Part shown: piece after piece, positions 44,724 through 53,982 of the stretch
Position numbering within the stretch: position 1 is the first letter of the stretch
Layout: every line of letters begins with the position of its first letter
Assembly: GCF_026153515.1 (NCBI RefSeq)
Contig: NZ_CP110644.1
Coordinates: 1,517,501 to 1,581,500, forward strand
Source of the DNA: Pseudomonas sp. KU26590
Lineage (GTDB): Bacteria > Pseudomonadota > Gammaproteobacteria > Pseudomonadales > Pseudomonadaceae
Direction: 5' to 3'
DNA length: 64,000 nt
Position numbers and translations under genes: made by a program
The notes under the pieces: generated by a model
What the model saw: only the letters and a program-made list of their open reading frames with translations
Databases searched by the model: none
What the model was told of the DNA's origin: nothing

Positions 44724-46079
44724 CTACAGGGCGCCGGCTTTTTTCCAGCTCATGTATCGGCTCACCAGCTCTGGCCCCAACTCCCTGGGGCGCACATCCA
44801 GCACAGGGATTCCATGGGCGATCAAACGCTCGTGCAGTCCGCTGCGTGCGTTGAGCAGGTCGACCGTTCCACAATAGTCAACGGCCTGTTGCCAGATCTG
44901 CACCGGCGTTTGACGAAGATCGTCCAGCACGGCCTCCCGCAGGCTGGCAATCAGCACCCGGTGATGGCGACTCAGCTGTTTTACCGCTTCCAGTAACTGC
45001 TCGTCATCCTCGTCCCGCAGGTTGGTGATCAACACCACCAACGCCCGGCGCTTCTGCCGCGCGAGGATGTTTCGCATCGCCACCGCGTAATCGGCGGGGC
45101 GCTGGGTCGCGTGGACGTTGTAGAGGTGATTCAACAGCACGTTCAGCTGGCTGGCGCCTTTGGCGGGCGGCAGATGTCGGTCCTGTGCGCCCGCGAAGGT
45201 GGAAAGACCGACCGCATCGCCCTGACGCAAGGCCACGTAGCTCAGCAGCAGACAAGCGTTCAGCCCGTGGTCGAAGTGGGTCAGCTCCCCGTCGTGGCTG
45301 CGCATGCGTCGGCCACAGTCGAGCATGAACAGGATTTGCTGATCGCGCTCATCCTGATATTCCCGCGCAATGGGCGCACGATGCCGGGCCGTGGCCTTCC
45401 AGTCGATCTGCCGCAGGCTGTCGCCTTCACGAAATTCACGCAGTTGATGAAATTCCAAGCCCAGTCCCCGACGCGGTTGCTGGCGAATGCCGATCTGCCT
45501 GAGCCAGTTCTCGACGCCCAGCAGTTGCCCGTTCTGCAAACGCGCGAAGTCCGGGTACACCCGCACGACGTCATGGTTGGGCACATAGCGCCGGGATGAC
45601 CACAGGCGCAACGGGCTTCGCATGAGGACCTCGGTCCGTTCGAAGGTGAAATCCCCCCGACTGGCCGGGCGCAGTCGATAGGTCAACTGGGCCGTGCGTT
45701 GCGGGCGCAGCACGACGTCCTGAGGCAGACTTTCGGTTTCATAGCGGGCGTCCGGCTCTGAGGGGCCATGATCAAAAAGAGTTATGTGCAGCGCGCGGGG
45801 TGAATCGTGTTCCAGCTCGACCCGCACCTCGCTCCAGCGTCCCATTCCCAGACTGCCGGTCAAGTGCCGCTTGACTCGAGGGGAGGGCAGGCGCCACAGC
45901 CAGGCCGCATCCAGCCCCGCAAGGGCAGCCATTCCCCACAGCAGGGTCCAGAAAAGGCCGTCCAGCCGCGCAATGGGACCTCGTCCCAATGCCTGCAGAA
46001 TACCGAGCAGCACCGAGACGCCGAGCAGAACGGCCAGCCACCAGAGCATCCGTGTCGACGGCTTGAGCAGTTGCTTCAT
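44724..46079 (-). CDS. DUF58 / von Willebrand-A-like protein
   Basis: A 451-aa membrane protein with two N-terminal membrane segments and a C-terminal vWA-like DUF58 domain (motif EFHQLREFREGDSLRQIDWKATAR, here EFHQLREFREGD then RQIDWKATARH; then FMLDCGRRM). It starts at 46079, overlapping the MoxR stop (ATGA). MoxR ATPases and DUF58 proteins are known partners that remodel or mature metal-binding complexes. It matches PA4323. Confidence 0.93.
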   Translation of the reverse strand: MKQLLKPSTRMLWWLAVLLGVSVLLGILQALGRGPIARLDGLFWTLLWGMAALAGLDAAWLWRLPSPRVKRHLTGSLGMGRWSEVRVELEHDSPRALHITLFDHGPSEPDARYETESLPQDVVLRPQRTAQLTYRLRPASRGDFTFERTEVLMRSPLRLWSSRRYVPNHDVVRVYPDFARLQNGQLLGVENWLRQIGIRQQPRRGLGLEFHQLREFREGDSLRQIDWKATARHRAPIAREYQDERDQQILFMLDCGRRMRSHDGELTHFDHGLNACLLLSYVALRQGDAVGLSTFAGAQDRHLPPAKGASQLNVLLNHLYNVHATQRPADYAVAMRNILARQKRRALVVLITNLRDEDDEQLLEAVKQLSRHHRVLIASLREAVLDDLRQTPVQIWQQAVDYCGTVDLLNARSGLHERLIAHGIPVLDVRPRELGPELVSRYMSWKKAGAL

Positions 46080-47197
46080 CGACGCGGCGCTGCCACCTGA
46101 TCCAGCAATTGCTTGAGCACTTGATCCACCGACAACCCTTCGATGTCCAGCTCCGGCGCAAGCCTCACGCGATGACACAGCACCGCCAGGGCACAGCCTT
46201 TGACGTCGTCGGGCACCACGAACTCGCCGCCACGCAACAGTGCCCGCGCACGGGCTCCCCGAATCAGTGCGATGGACGCACGCGGCCCTGCGCCGAGTGT
46301 CAGGCCCGGCCAGGTGCGGGTGGCGCGGGCCAGCCGCACGGCGTAATCAAGGACCTGTTCATCCACCGGCAGATCGCCAGCGATGCGTTGCAGCGCCAGC
46401 ACATCTTTTGCCTGCATCAAGGTTCGCAGGGGCTGGACGTCGAGCATGTCGGAGCGCGTCGAACGGGTGACCTGGCGGACCATATCCAGCTCTTGATCAG
46501 CCTGGGGATAATCCATACGCACTTTGAGCATGAAGCGGTCGAGCTCGGCTTCGGGCAGTGGGTAAGTGCCTTCCTGCTCGATCGGGTTCTGCGTCGCGAG
46601 CACCATGAACGGTTGCGGCACGGGCAGCGCGCGGCCCTCCAGGGTGACCTGACGTTCCTGCATCGCCTCAAGCAGCGCGGCCTGAGTCTTGGCCGGTGCG
46701 CGGTTGATCTCGTCCGCGAGCAGCAGATGGGTAAACAGCGGCCCCTTGCGCAGCTTGAACTGTTCGCTCTGCATGTCGTACACGGCATGGCCGGTGACAT
46801 CGCTGGGCATCAGGTCGGGGGTGAACTGAATGCGCGCGAACTCGCCGCCGAAACACCGGGCGAGCGCCCGCACCAGCAGCGTCTTGCCCAGCCCGGGCAC
46901 GCCTTCCAACAACACATGGCCACCGCCGATCAGCGCCGTCAGGACATCATCAATGACGGCGTCCTGGCCGATGACCGCTTTTTGCAACTCGTGCCGCACC
47001 GCCTGCGCCAGGTGAATCGCACGCTGGCGCTGCTGCGCCGGATGGCTGCCCGAAGCGGTGGCCGGCTCGCTGTGCTTGTGGTCCACGGCTGCGGGTTCAG
47101 GGATGGGAAGGTGATTGGCCGCGTGGCCTGGCTCGGTCGGTTGATCGCTCAGCGATTCCCGAACCGTGCCGACGGTTGAATCTGTTTTATCTGTCAT
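46076..47197 (-). CDS. MoxR-family AAA+ ATPase
   Basis: A 373-aa cytoplasmic chaperone ATPase. Walker A is GVPGLGKT (99-106), Walker B LLADEINRAPAKTQ, and sensor 1 LATQNPIEQEGTYPLPEAELDRF (here LATQNPIEQ). A poorly conserved 55-residue N-terminal tail is present. It is coupled to DUF58. In other pseudomonads it follows DUF4350; here a divergent cyclase gene separates the two halves of the operon, so this half must have its own promoter within about 47198-47450. Confidence 0.94.
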   Translation of the reverse strand: MTDKTDSTVGTVRESLSDQPTEPGHAANHLPIPEPAAVDHKHSEPATASGSHPAQQRQRAIHLAQAVRHELQKAVIGQDAVIDDVLTALIGGGHVLLEGVPGLGKTLLVRALARCFGGEFARIQFTPDLMPSDVTGHAVYDMQSEQFKLRKGPLFTHLLLADEINRAPAKTQAALLEAMQERQVTLEGRALPVPQPFMVLATQNPIEQEGTYPLPEAELDRFMLKVRMDYPQADQELDMVRQVTRSTRSDMLDVQPLRTLMQAKDVLALQRIAGDLPVDEQVLDYAVRLARATRTWPGLTLGAGPRASIALIRGARARALLRGGEFVVPDDVKGCALAVLCHRVRLAPELDIEGLSVDQVLKQLLDQVAAPRR

Positions 47198-47452
47198 TGA
47201 TCAGGTGCTTACCTAATTCAGCGGGTTTTGAGAGTGTAATCGCACTTTATCAACGCAATCCGAAATACCACGCGGCATCACTCGAACCCGCCGCGAATTT
47301 ACTGATTGCACGGTGTAGGCAGAAGCGCGACCGATGGGCGTGCCGATCAGCCTCCACCGCCACCCCTCCAGAAGCCCGGTTTGCAGCCGATACTGTGTAG
47401 AAGACTGCCTAAGGACGGCGGCCCTTCCGATCTCCGGTACGGTGTAAACGCG

Positions 47453-49120
47453 ATGATTCTTGCTTCTCTCCATAGTTTACGGGCGCAGGTCGCTATCGTC
47501 GTGGCCATCCTCGTGCTTGTCCTGAGCTGCATATTTGGCGCCGTCATCGGTGAATCCTCGATTTCCAGTCTGAAGGAGCAGACCGGGTTGCAGCTCACCG
47601 AGTCAGCGTATTTGATGGTAGATCGTCTCGACTACGACATGAGCGCCCGTGCCAAAGAGCTTGCAGTGCTCAGTGACCTGGAAGCGCTTCGTGACCCTGC
47701 ACGCGCCGGCCAGGCGCGCAAGCTTTTGAATAGCCTCAGCGACAACTTTCCCAGTTATTCCTGGATCGGTCTTACCGATGCGCACGGCACGGTGGTCGCG
47801 TCTACCGACAGCGTGCTGGAGGGCGTTAACATTTCGAAGCGACCCGTTTTCGCCAATGGTCTCGAAAAGACCTTTGTCGGCGATGTTCATGATGCGGTAA
47901 TGCTCGCAAAACTCCTTCCCAATCCCTCCGGGGAAGCCATGAAGTTTGTCGACATCAGTATGCCGGTGCGGGATGAGACCGGACGGCTTGCAGGTGTTCT
48001 CGCCACGCACCTGTCCTGGAATTGGGCCTATGAAGTGGGGAGAACGCTACTGGAGCCTTTGCAGCAACGCTTGCCGAGTCTGGAGTTCCTGGTCATTGGC
48101 GAGGACGGAACAGTGTTGCTCGGGCCCAAGCAACTGATTGGCAAACCCCTTGGCCTCCAGCTCCCACGGGTGGTCAGCAAAAGCGGCTCGGTTGAAACCT
48201 GGCCGGACGGTATCCAATACCTGACCGGCGCCGCCAAAAGTGTGGGAATTGGCGATTATCCCGGCCTGGGCTGGACTGTCATTGCCAGGCAACCGGTGTC
48301 CGTTGCGTTTGCCGAAGCCCTGAAGGTTCGCAGTGAAATCTTTGCCTGGGGCAGTGCCCTCTCCATCGCTTTTGCGGTCATCGGCTGGTTTGCAGCAGGC
48401 ATGATCACCAAGCCGGTCAACAAAATTGCCGACGCCGCTGCTCGCCTTTCTGAGGGCGCCAATGTGCGTATTCCGTTACTCCACGGTTCGCGGGAAGTAG
48501 AGACACTGAGTGTCGCGATCCGCCACCTCGTCGACAGTCTGACGTCGAAGAGAAGCCAGTTGGCGATGGTTGAAGGCATTGCCTACCGAGATGGGGTGAC
48601 CGGCCTGCCTAACCGAGCGGCGCTGGAAAAATATGTCGAGGCGGTGCGCAGCGAATGGAGGGACGGACTTAGCTACGGCGTTCTGTGTCTGGACCTGGAC
48701 GGATTCAAGTCCGTCAACGACCGTTTCGGGCATGCCATGGGTGATGCGCTGCTTCAGCAAGTCGGGATGAGGCTTTTGGCCACGGTACGTGATGGGGACA
48801 TTGCCGTGCGTCACGGTGGCGACGAATTCGTGCTTCTCCTGGCCTTGCGCCCAGGTGAGTCCTTATCCAGCGTTCAGCGCGCCGCTCAGCGGGTGATAGC
48901 GAAACTTGAGGAACCGATGACGCTCACTGGCGAGGTCATTAACGTCAGTTGCAGCGTGGGCGGGGCGATCTGGACCGGCGGTGCTTTTGCCGACGTTCTG
49001 GCGCAGTCGGATGAGGCGCTCTATCGGGCCAAACGTGCAGGAAAAGCTCAGGCGCAGTTTTACGATATCACCGGCCTTTCTGATTTCCGATGCGTAAAAC
49101 GCTTAGATGGCCTTTCCTGA
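47453..49120 (+). CDS. membrane diguanylate cyclase (Cache-HAMP-GGDEF)
   Basis: A 555-aa protein with TM1 (about 12-33), a periplasmic dCache-type sensor (about 40-285, with SYSWIGLTDAHGTVVAST and FVDISMPVRDETGRLAGVL typical of PAS-like folds), TM2 (about 297-317), HAMP (about 318-370) and GGDEF (about 375-540). The active site is GGDEF at 455-459, and an I-site RDGD at 446-449 is in the right place. It should make c-di-GMP under control of an extracellular ligand. It stands on the opposite strand inside the MoxR/DUF operon, unlike P. aeruginosa. The start at 47453 is by fit. Confidence 0.92.
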   Translation: MILASLHSLRAQVAIVVAILVLVLSCIFGAVIGESSISSLKEQTGLQLTESAYLMVDRLDYDMSARAKELAVLSDLEALRDPARAGQARKLLNSLSDNFPSYSWIGLTDAHGTVVASTDSVLEGVNISKRPVFANGLEKTFVGDVHDAVMLAKLLPNPSGEAMKFVDISMPVRDETGRLAGVLATHLSWNWAYEVGRTLLEPLQQRLPSLEFLVIGEDGTVLLGPKQLIGKPLGLQLPRVVSKSGSVETWPDGIQYLTGAAKSVGIGDYPGLGWTVIARQPVSVAFAEALKVRSEIFAWGSALSIAFAVIGWFAAGMITKPVNKIADAAARLSEGANVRIPLLHGSREVETLSVAIRHLVDSLTSKRSQLAMVEGIAYRDGVTGLPNRAALEKYVEAVRSEWRDGLSYGVLCLDLDGFKSVNDRFGHAMGDALLQQVGMRLLATVRDGDIAVRHGGDEFVLLLALRPGESLSSVQRAAQRVIAKLEEPMTLTGEVINVSCSVGGAIWTGGAFADVLAQSDEALYRAKRAGKAQAQFYDITGLSDFRCVKRLDGLS

Positions 49121-49170
49121 AGATGGATTCGTGGGCCGATGGTGTTGGAGTTGATGTCCCAGGCGCCCGC

Positions 49171-50391
49171 TCATAAGGCATTTCTCAGGGTTTGCAGGTA
49201 GGCAACCTGACGGGTGAATTCGCTGCTGGACAGGCGCTGCTCCGGCCGGGGTCGCAGCGCCTGGCCGATGTTGCTGGTGGACTGACGCGTCATGCGTGCC
49301 AGCGTTTGCCACTGCTCGGTAACGGCGAGGGTTTCAAAACCGGGATGCCGTTGCCGGGCGCGGCGCAGTATGTCCTGCTGCAAGGCGCGCAACGCGGCGT
49401 GCTGACCCTCGCGGCGGAGCATGAAGTCGGCGCTTGCGCGCAGGTGTTCGCTGAGCTGACGGCGGCCGCGCGACAGGATTGGCAGCATCGGGCCATGGCG
49501 AATGCCTGCATGCCACAGCGTCGCGATCAGGCACAGCGCCAGGGCGAGCAGGGCCTGTGGGAAGTATTTCCAGAGCAGCCCGAACAGGTTGTCGTGTTCA
49601 GTGCGCAGCACCATCGTCACGGTGCTGTCCTGGCTCAGGTACCAGAGCAGCCAGGCATTATCGTATTCGCCGATGGCGTGGGTTTTCCAGAGGTCGGCGT
49701 CGGTGACGACGGTGATCAATCCAGAGCCGTACACCATTTGCAGCAAGTGCGTGGCGTCAGCGCTGTTGGCCCATGACTGTGCATGGTCCTCGGGGTCATC
49801 CAGGTGGAAGGCGGGGTCGAAGCTCATGTAGGCGGGGTCGTTTTCGTTTTGCACGAACATCCGGGTCAATTCTGGCCATGGCGTTTCTGGGCCTTGAATG
49901 TCCGGCGTGCTCAGCGGGATGACCGGCTTGAGCTGTTCGCGTTGCCGTTCGCGGTCCTGCTCTTGCAGATCCTGGGTGAGGAATTGATGAATCTGCAATT
50001 GATCCAGCAACAGGTCGCCGCTGCTTCCCTTGGTTGGGTCCCACAACTGTTCGGCAACAAACAGAAGCCGGCCACCTGAGCGGGTCCAGGCCAGCAAGCG
50101 CTTTACCTCGGACGGCGTCATCTTCTCGCGGAAATCCAGCAGCATGAGCGTTTGCGGCTGGTCTTGGATGTCAGGGAGAGTGGCGAGCGTTTCAACCGTC
50201 TTCACCTGAATGTTTCGCTGACGCAGGAAGGTCTGAGCGGCGAGGTAAGGGTTGGCCAGCGCTTCAGGCGAAGGGCCCTGGTCGACAGTTTCCTGATAAC
50301 GCTCGAGCCGCTTCAGCACGGGCACACTGGCGATGACGATGCTCACCAGCATCAGCGCGGCGACCAGCCCGATGATCCACCGCCGGCTCAT
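49171..50391 (-). CDS. DUF4350 membrane protein
   Basis: A 406-aa protein with an N-terminal membrane segment, a periplasmic/GATase-like DUF4350 domain (NPYLAAQTFL, then LLFVAEQLWDP) and a second membrane segment near residue 285. It belongs to the MoxR-associated set (PA4321 in P. aeruginosa). The start at 50391 overlaps the DUF4129 stop by 4 bp. The role is unknown beyond membership of this envelope complex. Confidence 0.9.
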   Translation of the reverse strand: MSRRWIIGLVAALMLVSIVIASVPVLKRLERYQETVDQGPSPEALANPYLAAQTFLRQRNIQVKTVETLATLPDIQDQPQTLMLLDFREKMTPSEVKRLLAWTRSGGRLLFVAEQLWDPTKGSSGDLLLDQLQIHQFLTQDLQEQDRERQREQLKPVIPLSTPDIQGPETPWPELTRMFVQNENDPAYMSFDPAFHLDDPEDHAQSWANSADATHLLQMVYGSGLITVVTDADLWKTHAIGEYDNAWLLWYLSQDSTVTMVLRTEHDNLFGLLWKYFPQALLALALCLIATLWHAGIRHGPMLPILSRGRRQLSEHLRASADFMLRREGQHAALRALQQDILRRARQRHPGFETLAVTEQWQTLARMTRQSTSNIGQALRPRPEQRLSSSEFTRQVAYLQTLRNAL

Positions 50392-52046
50392 GCGCCTGCC
50401 CCCGGCGCGAACAACTTACGCCAGCCTGAACACAGCGTCTGTCGCGCCTGATCCGGCGGCACTTGGTGACCGTAGGCGAGGTTCTGCCAGTGGCGCGTCA
50501 GCTCATGGCTGAAGTCATCGAGGGATGACTGCTTGAGCTCGGCGATACGCGCCAGTATCTGGCCCTCGGTGTCTGCGCTTTTCAGCGGCAAGTGGTAATC
50601 GGTCAACAGGCGGCTCAGCAGTGCGCGGTAAAGCAGACTCAATGCCTCGCGCGGTGACTGCTGCCACAGCCTCTCCGCAGCATCGGCGACATCCGCCGGC
50701 AGGCTTTCAGCGCGGACTTGTAAGCCAAAGAGTTGGTGAGGCATGTCTTGTGGTGCAGGTGCCTTGGGTGGGCTTTTACTTACGAAGGTGGCGAACCAGG
50801 CCCGATAACGCCAGATCACCCACCCAACCGTGAGGCCGAGCAGCGTCCATAGCAACGCGCCAAATAGCGTCGACAGGGTCTTGCCCACGTTGAGCGCGCC
50901 GACCACCAGCTGCGCCAGCCAGTTCGGTGTCTCGGCTGACTTGGCATCATGCTTGGCGTCATGCTTGGCATCGTAAGTGGGCTGGGCGATGCGCCACCCG
51001 GACACTGGTTTGGGATTTTTGAACGGCGGTTGTTCAAGCACGGCATCGATGGCGCTCTGCGACGCCTGGCTGGTCAGCGGCTGGTTAAGCAGGCGTGGTG
51101 AGTCGGGCGGTGCAACGTCTTCGTCAGTCTGCGGGTTGTCCAGCGGCGGCAGCGGGCAGCTGTTGCCCGACTCGCTGGGGATTTCGTCCGCCATCGACTG
51201 ATCTGTCATCGACTGGTTTGCGGTCGACTCTGCCATGGCTGAAGACGGCAGAAACGCCAGCGCCAAGACGCCCCCCAGTAACAACGCCAGTGCGCTGCCC
51301 AGCACACGCTGACGCAGCTTGCGCAAACCCAGTTCGATGTCCCACGCCTCCAATGCGGTTCGGCGATTGAGGTACAGCGCAAACCCGCACGACACATACA
51401 CTGGCCCCCACACGATCAGCACCAGGGCATAAAACCCGTTGGTCAGATGCTCCAGCCAGTTCCACTCACCCTCGATGTCCAGCAGGCTGCGCCATGACCA
51501 GTCGGCTTCGATCTGCGGCGGAATCATGGCGTAGAACAGCACCATCAGGCCGATCCAGAAGGTCATTTCAAGGGTGCTGCCCAGCGCGGTCAGCAGACGC
51601 GCCGCCCGGGAATCCTTCTGGCCAAGCACGGCGATCCGTTGCGCGCGAGGCAGCCCGTCTAGCCCCTCTAATTGCTGCACCGGCTGGTAGAAGCTGCGGC
51701 TAAGACTCAGACGCCGCCAGGTCAGGGTCGCTATCAGCTGCGGTTTGAGTGCGGACGGAAGGCTTTTCAGTGCCTGCCTGAGCGAAGGTGCCGGGCCGAA
51801 CAGCGCCTGGGACAGAATCAGCAGCGGCAGCCGTTCGTAGGCTGGCTTCAGCCACCAGAACACAAGCACTGCCACTGACGGGTAATCCCACAGCAGCAGG
51901 GTCAAGAGCGCGAAGATAGGCAAGGTGACGATCGCCCAACTGGTCATCAGCAAGGCGCGGTGCCGTTGCGCCAGGAGAACGCCCAGGTCGATGGCCTCCC
52001 AGTTCGTACGTGGGCGTATGACAACGCTGGCGTCAGTCAGGCGCAT
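50388..52046 (-). CDS. DUF4129 membrane protein
   Basis: A 552-aa protein with about six membrane segments and a C-terminal DUF4129 domain (SPREALSLLYRALLSRL, then LKSADTEGQILARI). The start at 52046 gives MRLTDASVVIRPRTNWEA and overlaps the SpoIIM-like gene by 14 bp. A histidine/aspartate-rich stretch near residues 350-370 (KHDAKHDAK) could bind metal. It is PA4320-like, of unknown function. Confidence 0.9.
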   Translation of the reverse strand: MRLTDASVVIRPRTNWEAIDLGVLLAQRHRALLMTSWAIVTLPIFALLTLLLWDYPSVAVLVFWWLKPAYERLPLLILSQALFGPAPSLRQALKSLPSALKPQLIATLTWRRLSLSRSFYQPVQQLEGLDGLPRAQRIAVLGQKDSRAARLLTALGSTLEMTFWIGLMVLFYAMIPPQIEADWSWRSLLDIEGEWNWLEHLTNGFYALVLIVWGPVYVSCGFALYLNRRTALEAWDIELGLRKLRQRVLGSALALLLGGVLALAFLPSSAMAESTANQSMTDQSMADEIPSESGNSCPLPPLDNPQTDEDVAPPDSPRLLNQPLTSQASQSAIDAVLEQPPFKNPKPVSGWRIAQPTYDAKHDAKHDAKSAETPNWLAQLVVGALNVGKTLSTLFGALLWTLLGLTVGWVIWRYRAWFATFVSKSPPKAPAPQDMPHQLFGLQVRAESLPADVADAAERLWQQSPREALSLLYRALLSRLLTDYHLPLKSADTEGQILARIAELKQSSLDDFSHELTRHWQNLAYGHQVPPDQARQTLCSGWRKLFAPGAGA

Positions 52047-53013
52047 GGGGCGTGCGTCCGGCAAGAGTGAGGTAGGCGCCGACCAGCAGCCACAACGAAG
52101 CGCCGACCCCATATTTGGCCGTGGCTGGCGGCCAGCTCATCGAAGACCAGTACGCTTCAATGAATGCAGCCATGAGCAGGAAGATCATGACCCCGGCAAT
52201 CAGTCGCACGCTGATCTGTGCAGCGCGGCGAAGCGCTTCGCCTCGACGCAGTCTACCGGGAGCAACCAGCGCCCAACCGAGCTTCAGCCCCGCCGCACCC
52301 GCCAGCATGATGCCGGTCAGCTCGAAGGCGCTGTGCCCGACCACGAACGGCCAGAAGGTTGCGCCCATGCCTGCGTCAGTGAGATGGCCCGCAACCGCGC
52401 CAATCATCAGCCCGTTGAAGAACAGAAAAAACAGACTGCCGACACCGAAGAACAGGCCGCTGGCGAAGGTCTGGAAAGCAATGCCGACGTTGTGCATGAC
52501 GTAGTAGCCGAACATCAGCCAGTCAGTGCTCGATGCGCGCTCGGTCGTCTGCCCGATGCGCCGTGCGGCGGGCTCGTACATCGCGTGCATGTCGGCGACA
52601 TCGGCGGGGCTGACGACGCTGTACACCAAGTCCGGATAGCCGTAGACCAGCAGCGCCATGAGCGTCAGGCTGCCAAAAAACAGCAGGCCGGCGAGGGCGA
52701 CCCATCGCCATTCAGCACGCACCAGCCGTGGAAAGTCTGCCAGCACAAAGCTCAACAATTGTGCAGTGAACTGGCTTCGGTGGCGATACAACTGCTGGTG
52801 GCCGCGCATCGCAAGCTGTTGCAGTTGCTCGACCAGATGACTGGCGTACCCACGGTCAATCGCCAGCGCAAGGTGTTGGCAGATCTGACGGTATTCGCGG
52901 CTGAAGCCCGCGCAGGATTCGCTTTTACCGCGGTTCCCTTCCAGCGCCTCAAGACGCGTTGCAAAACGCTGCCAGTCTTCTGCATGACGTTGTTCGAACA
53001 GGCTCTGCTTCAT
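52033..53013 (-). CDS. stage II sporulation protein M-like membrane protein
   Basis: A 326-aa polytopic protein of the SpoIIM family. In non-sporulating bacteria it is part of the MoxR/DUF58/DUF4129 set rather than of sporulation. At least five hydrophobic segments are seen, with FEQRHAEDWQRFATRLEAL as a cytoplasmic N-terminus and the conserved HSAFELTGIMLAGAAGLKLGW (here HSAFELTGIML). It overlaps both neighbours by a few bases. Confidence 0.92.
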   Translation of the reverse strand: MKQSLFEQRHAEDWQRFATRLEALEGNRGKSESCAGFSREYRQICQHLALAIDRGYASHLVEQLQQLAMRGHQQLYRHRSQFTAQLLSFVLADFPRLVRAEWRWVALAGLLFFGSLTLMALLVYGYPDLVYSVVSPADVADMHAMYEPAARRIGQTTERASSTDWLMFGYYVMHNVGIAFQTFASGLFFGVGSLFFLFFNGLMIGAVAGHLTDAGMGATFWPFVVGHSAFELTGIMLAGAAGLKLGWALVAPGRLRRGEALRRAAQISVRLIAGVMIFLLMAAFIEAYWSSMSWPPATAKYGVGASLWLLVGAYLTLAGRTPHAPD

Positions 53014-53747
53014 GACGAACCGGCCAGGCTGCGGGCTATGCCATTCAATTGCCGGACCGGAGAGTGCGGGTCTGGCGATGCAGACAACTGCAAGGGCTGC
53101 GTGACGATGGCGGCGAGTTCCTGAGCCCTCGCCGGAGAAAGTGTGTTTTGCCGCTCGGCAAAGGCCTGTATGGCGCGCTGCTCCTCCAGCAAGAGGGGCA
53201 GCGGCGGATTGATCGCGGTGGCTTCAGCCAGTGGCGGCCGCTGCGGGGGAAGATCCCGATAGATGACCAGCGTGCCGGCGGCGAGATCCCCAAGCCGCTT
53301 GAACAGCGGGTGCTGCAAACAGGTAAACGCGCCAACGCAGTAGCCGAACGGCAACATGTCGACAAAGCGCAGCAGGTTGCGCAGCACTGAGGCCGACCAG
53401 CCAATCGGCGTGCCGTCATCGTGAATGACCCGCAGCCCCATGATCTGTTTCCCCGGCGTGCGTCCTTGGTGCAGCACCTCGAAGAGCACCATATAGCCCC
53501 AGGTCCCGATAAACAGCGCGAGCATGAACAACCCGGTGCCGAAGTCGCCCAGTGTGCCCAGCACAAAAAACAGCGCACCCAGCAATACGCCACGAATCAT
53601 CAGGTCGATGCCGAAAGCAATTGAACGGGACAGTAAGCCGGCGGGGCGCAGGATGAGGTCTATACCTTCGGGCGTTTCCATGCGCACACGAGTGTCCAGC
53701 AGGGCAAGCGGTGCAGCACATCCTGGCTCTGCATGGGAAAGGGACAT
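53010..53747 (-). CDS. RDD-family membrane protein
   Basis: A 245-aa RDD-domain protein with three or four membrane segments. The family's R-D-D signature region reads SRSIAFGIDLMIRG, with an Asp in the first segment, and GKQIMGLRV in the middle. It heads the operon RDD-SpoIIM-DUF4129-DUF4350 on the minus strand. It resembles PA4318. The whole set probably builds an envelope complex whose client is unknown. Confidence 0.92.
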   Translation of the reverse strand: MSLSHAEPGCAAPLALLDTRVRMETPEGIDLILRPAGLLSRSIAFGIDLMIRGVLLGALFFVLGTLGDFGTGLFMLALFIGTWGYMVLFEVLHQGRTPGKQIMGLRVIHDDGTPIGWSASVLRNLLRFVDMLPFGYCVGAFTCLQHPLFKRLGDLAAGTLVIYRDLPPQRPPLAEATAINPPLPLLLEEQRAIQAFAERQNTLSPARAQELAAIVTQPLQLSASPDPHSPVRQLNGIARSLAGSS

Positions 53748-53982
53748 AAGGAAAGGTACGCCGGTGAAAGAGGTTTGATGCTAGCCACGCCTGAGTCGCT
53801 AAGCAACAGGATGATTCTGGACACTATGTGGGAAGGGTCCTGTTACAACTTGCTGCCCATCGACGGCCGACACTTTCGCACAAACTGTGTCGCAGTATCC
53901 CGGGTCGTAGGGTGTATTCGCTGGCATCAGACGCGCAAGGGCATCTGTTAAACTCGCCCGGTCTTTTGTTCAGGATCAGCCC

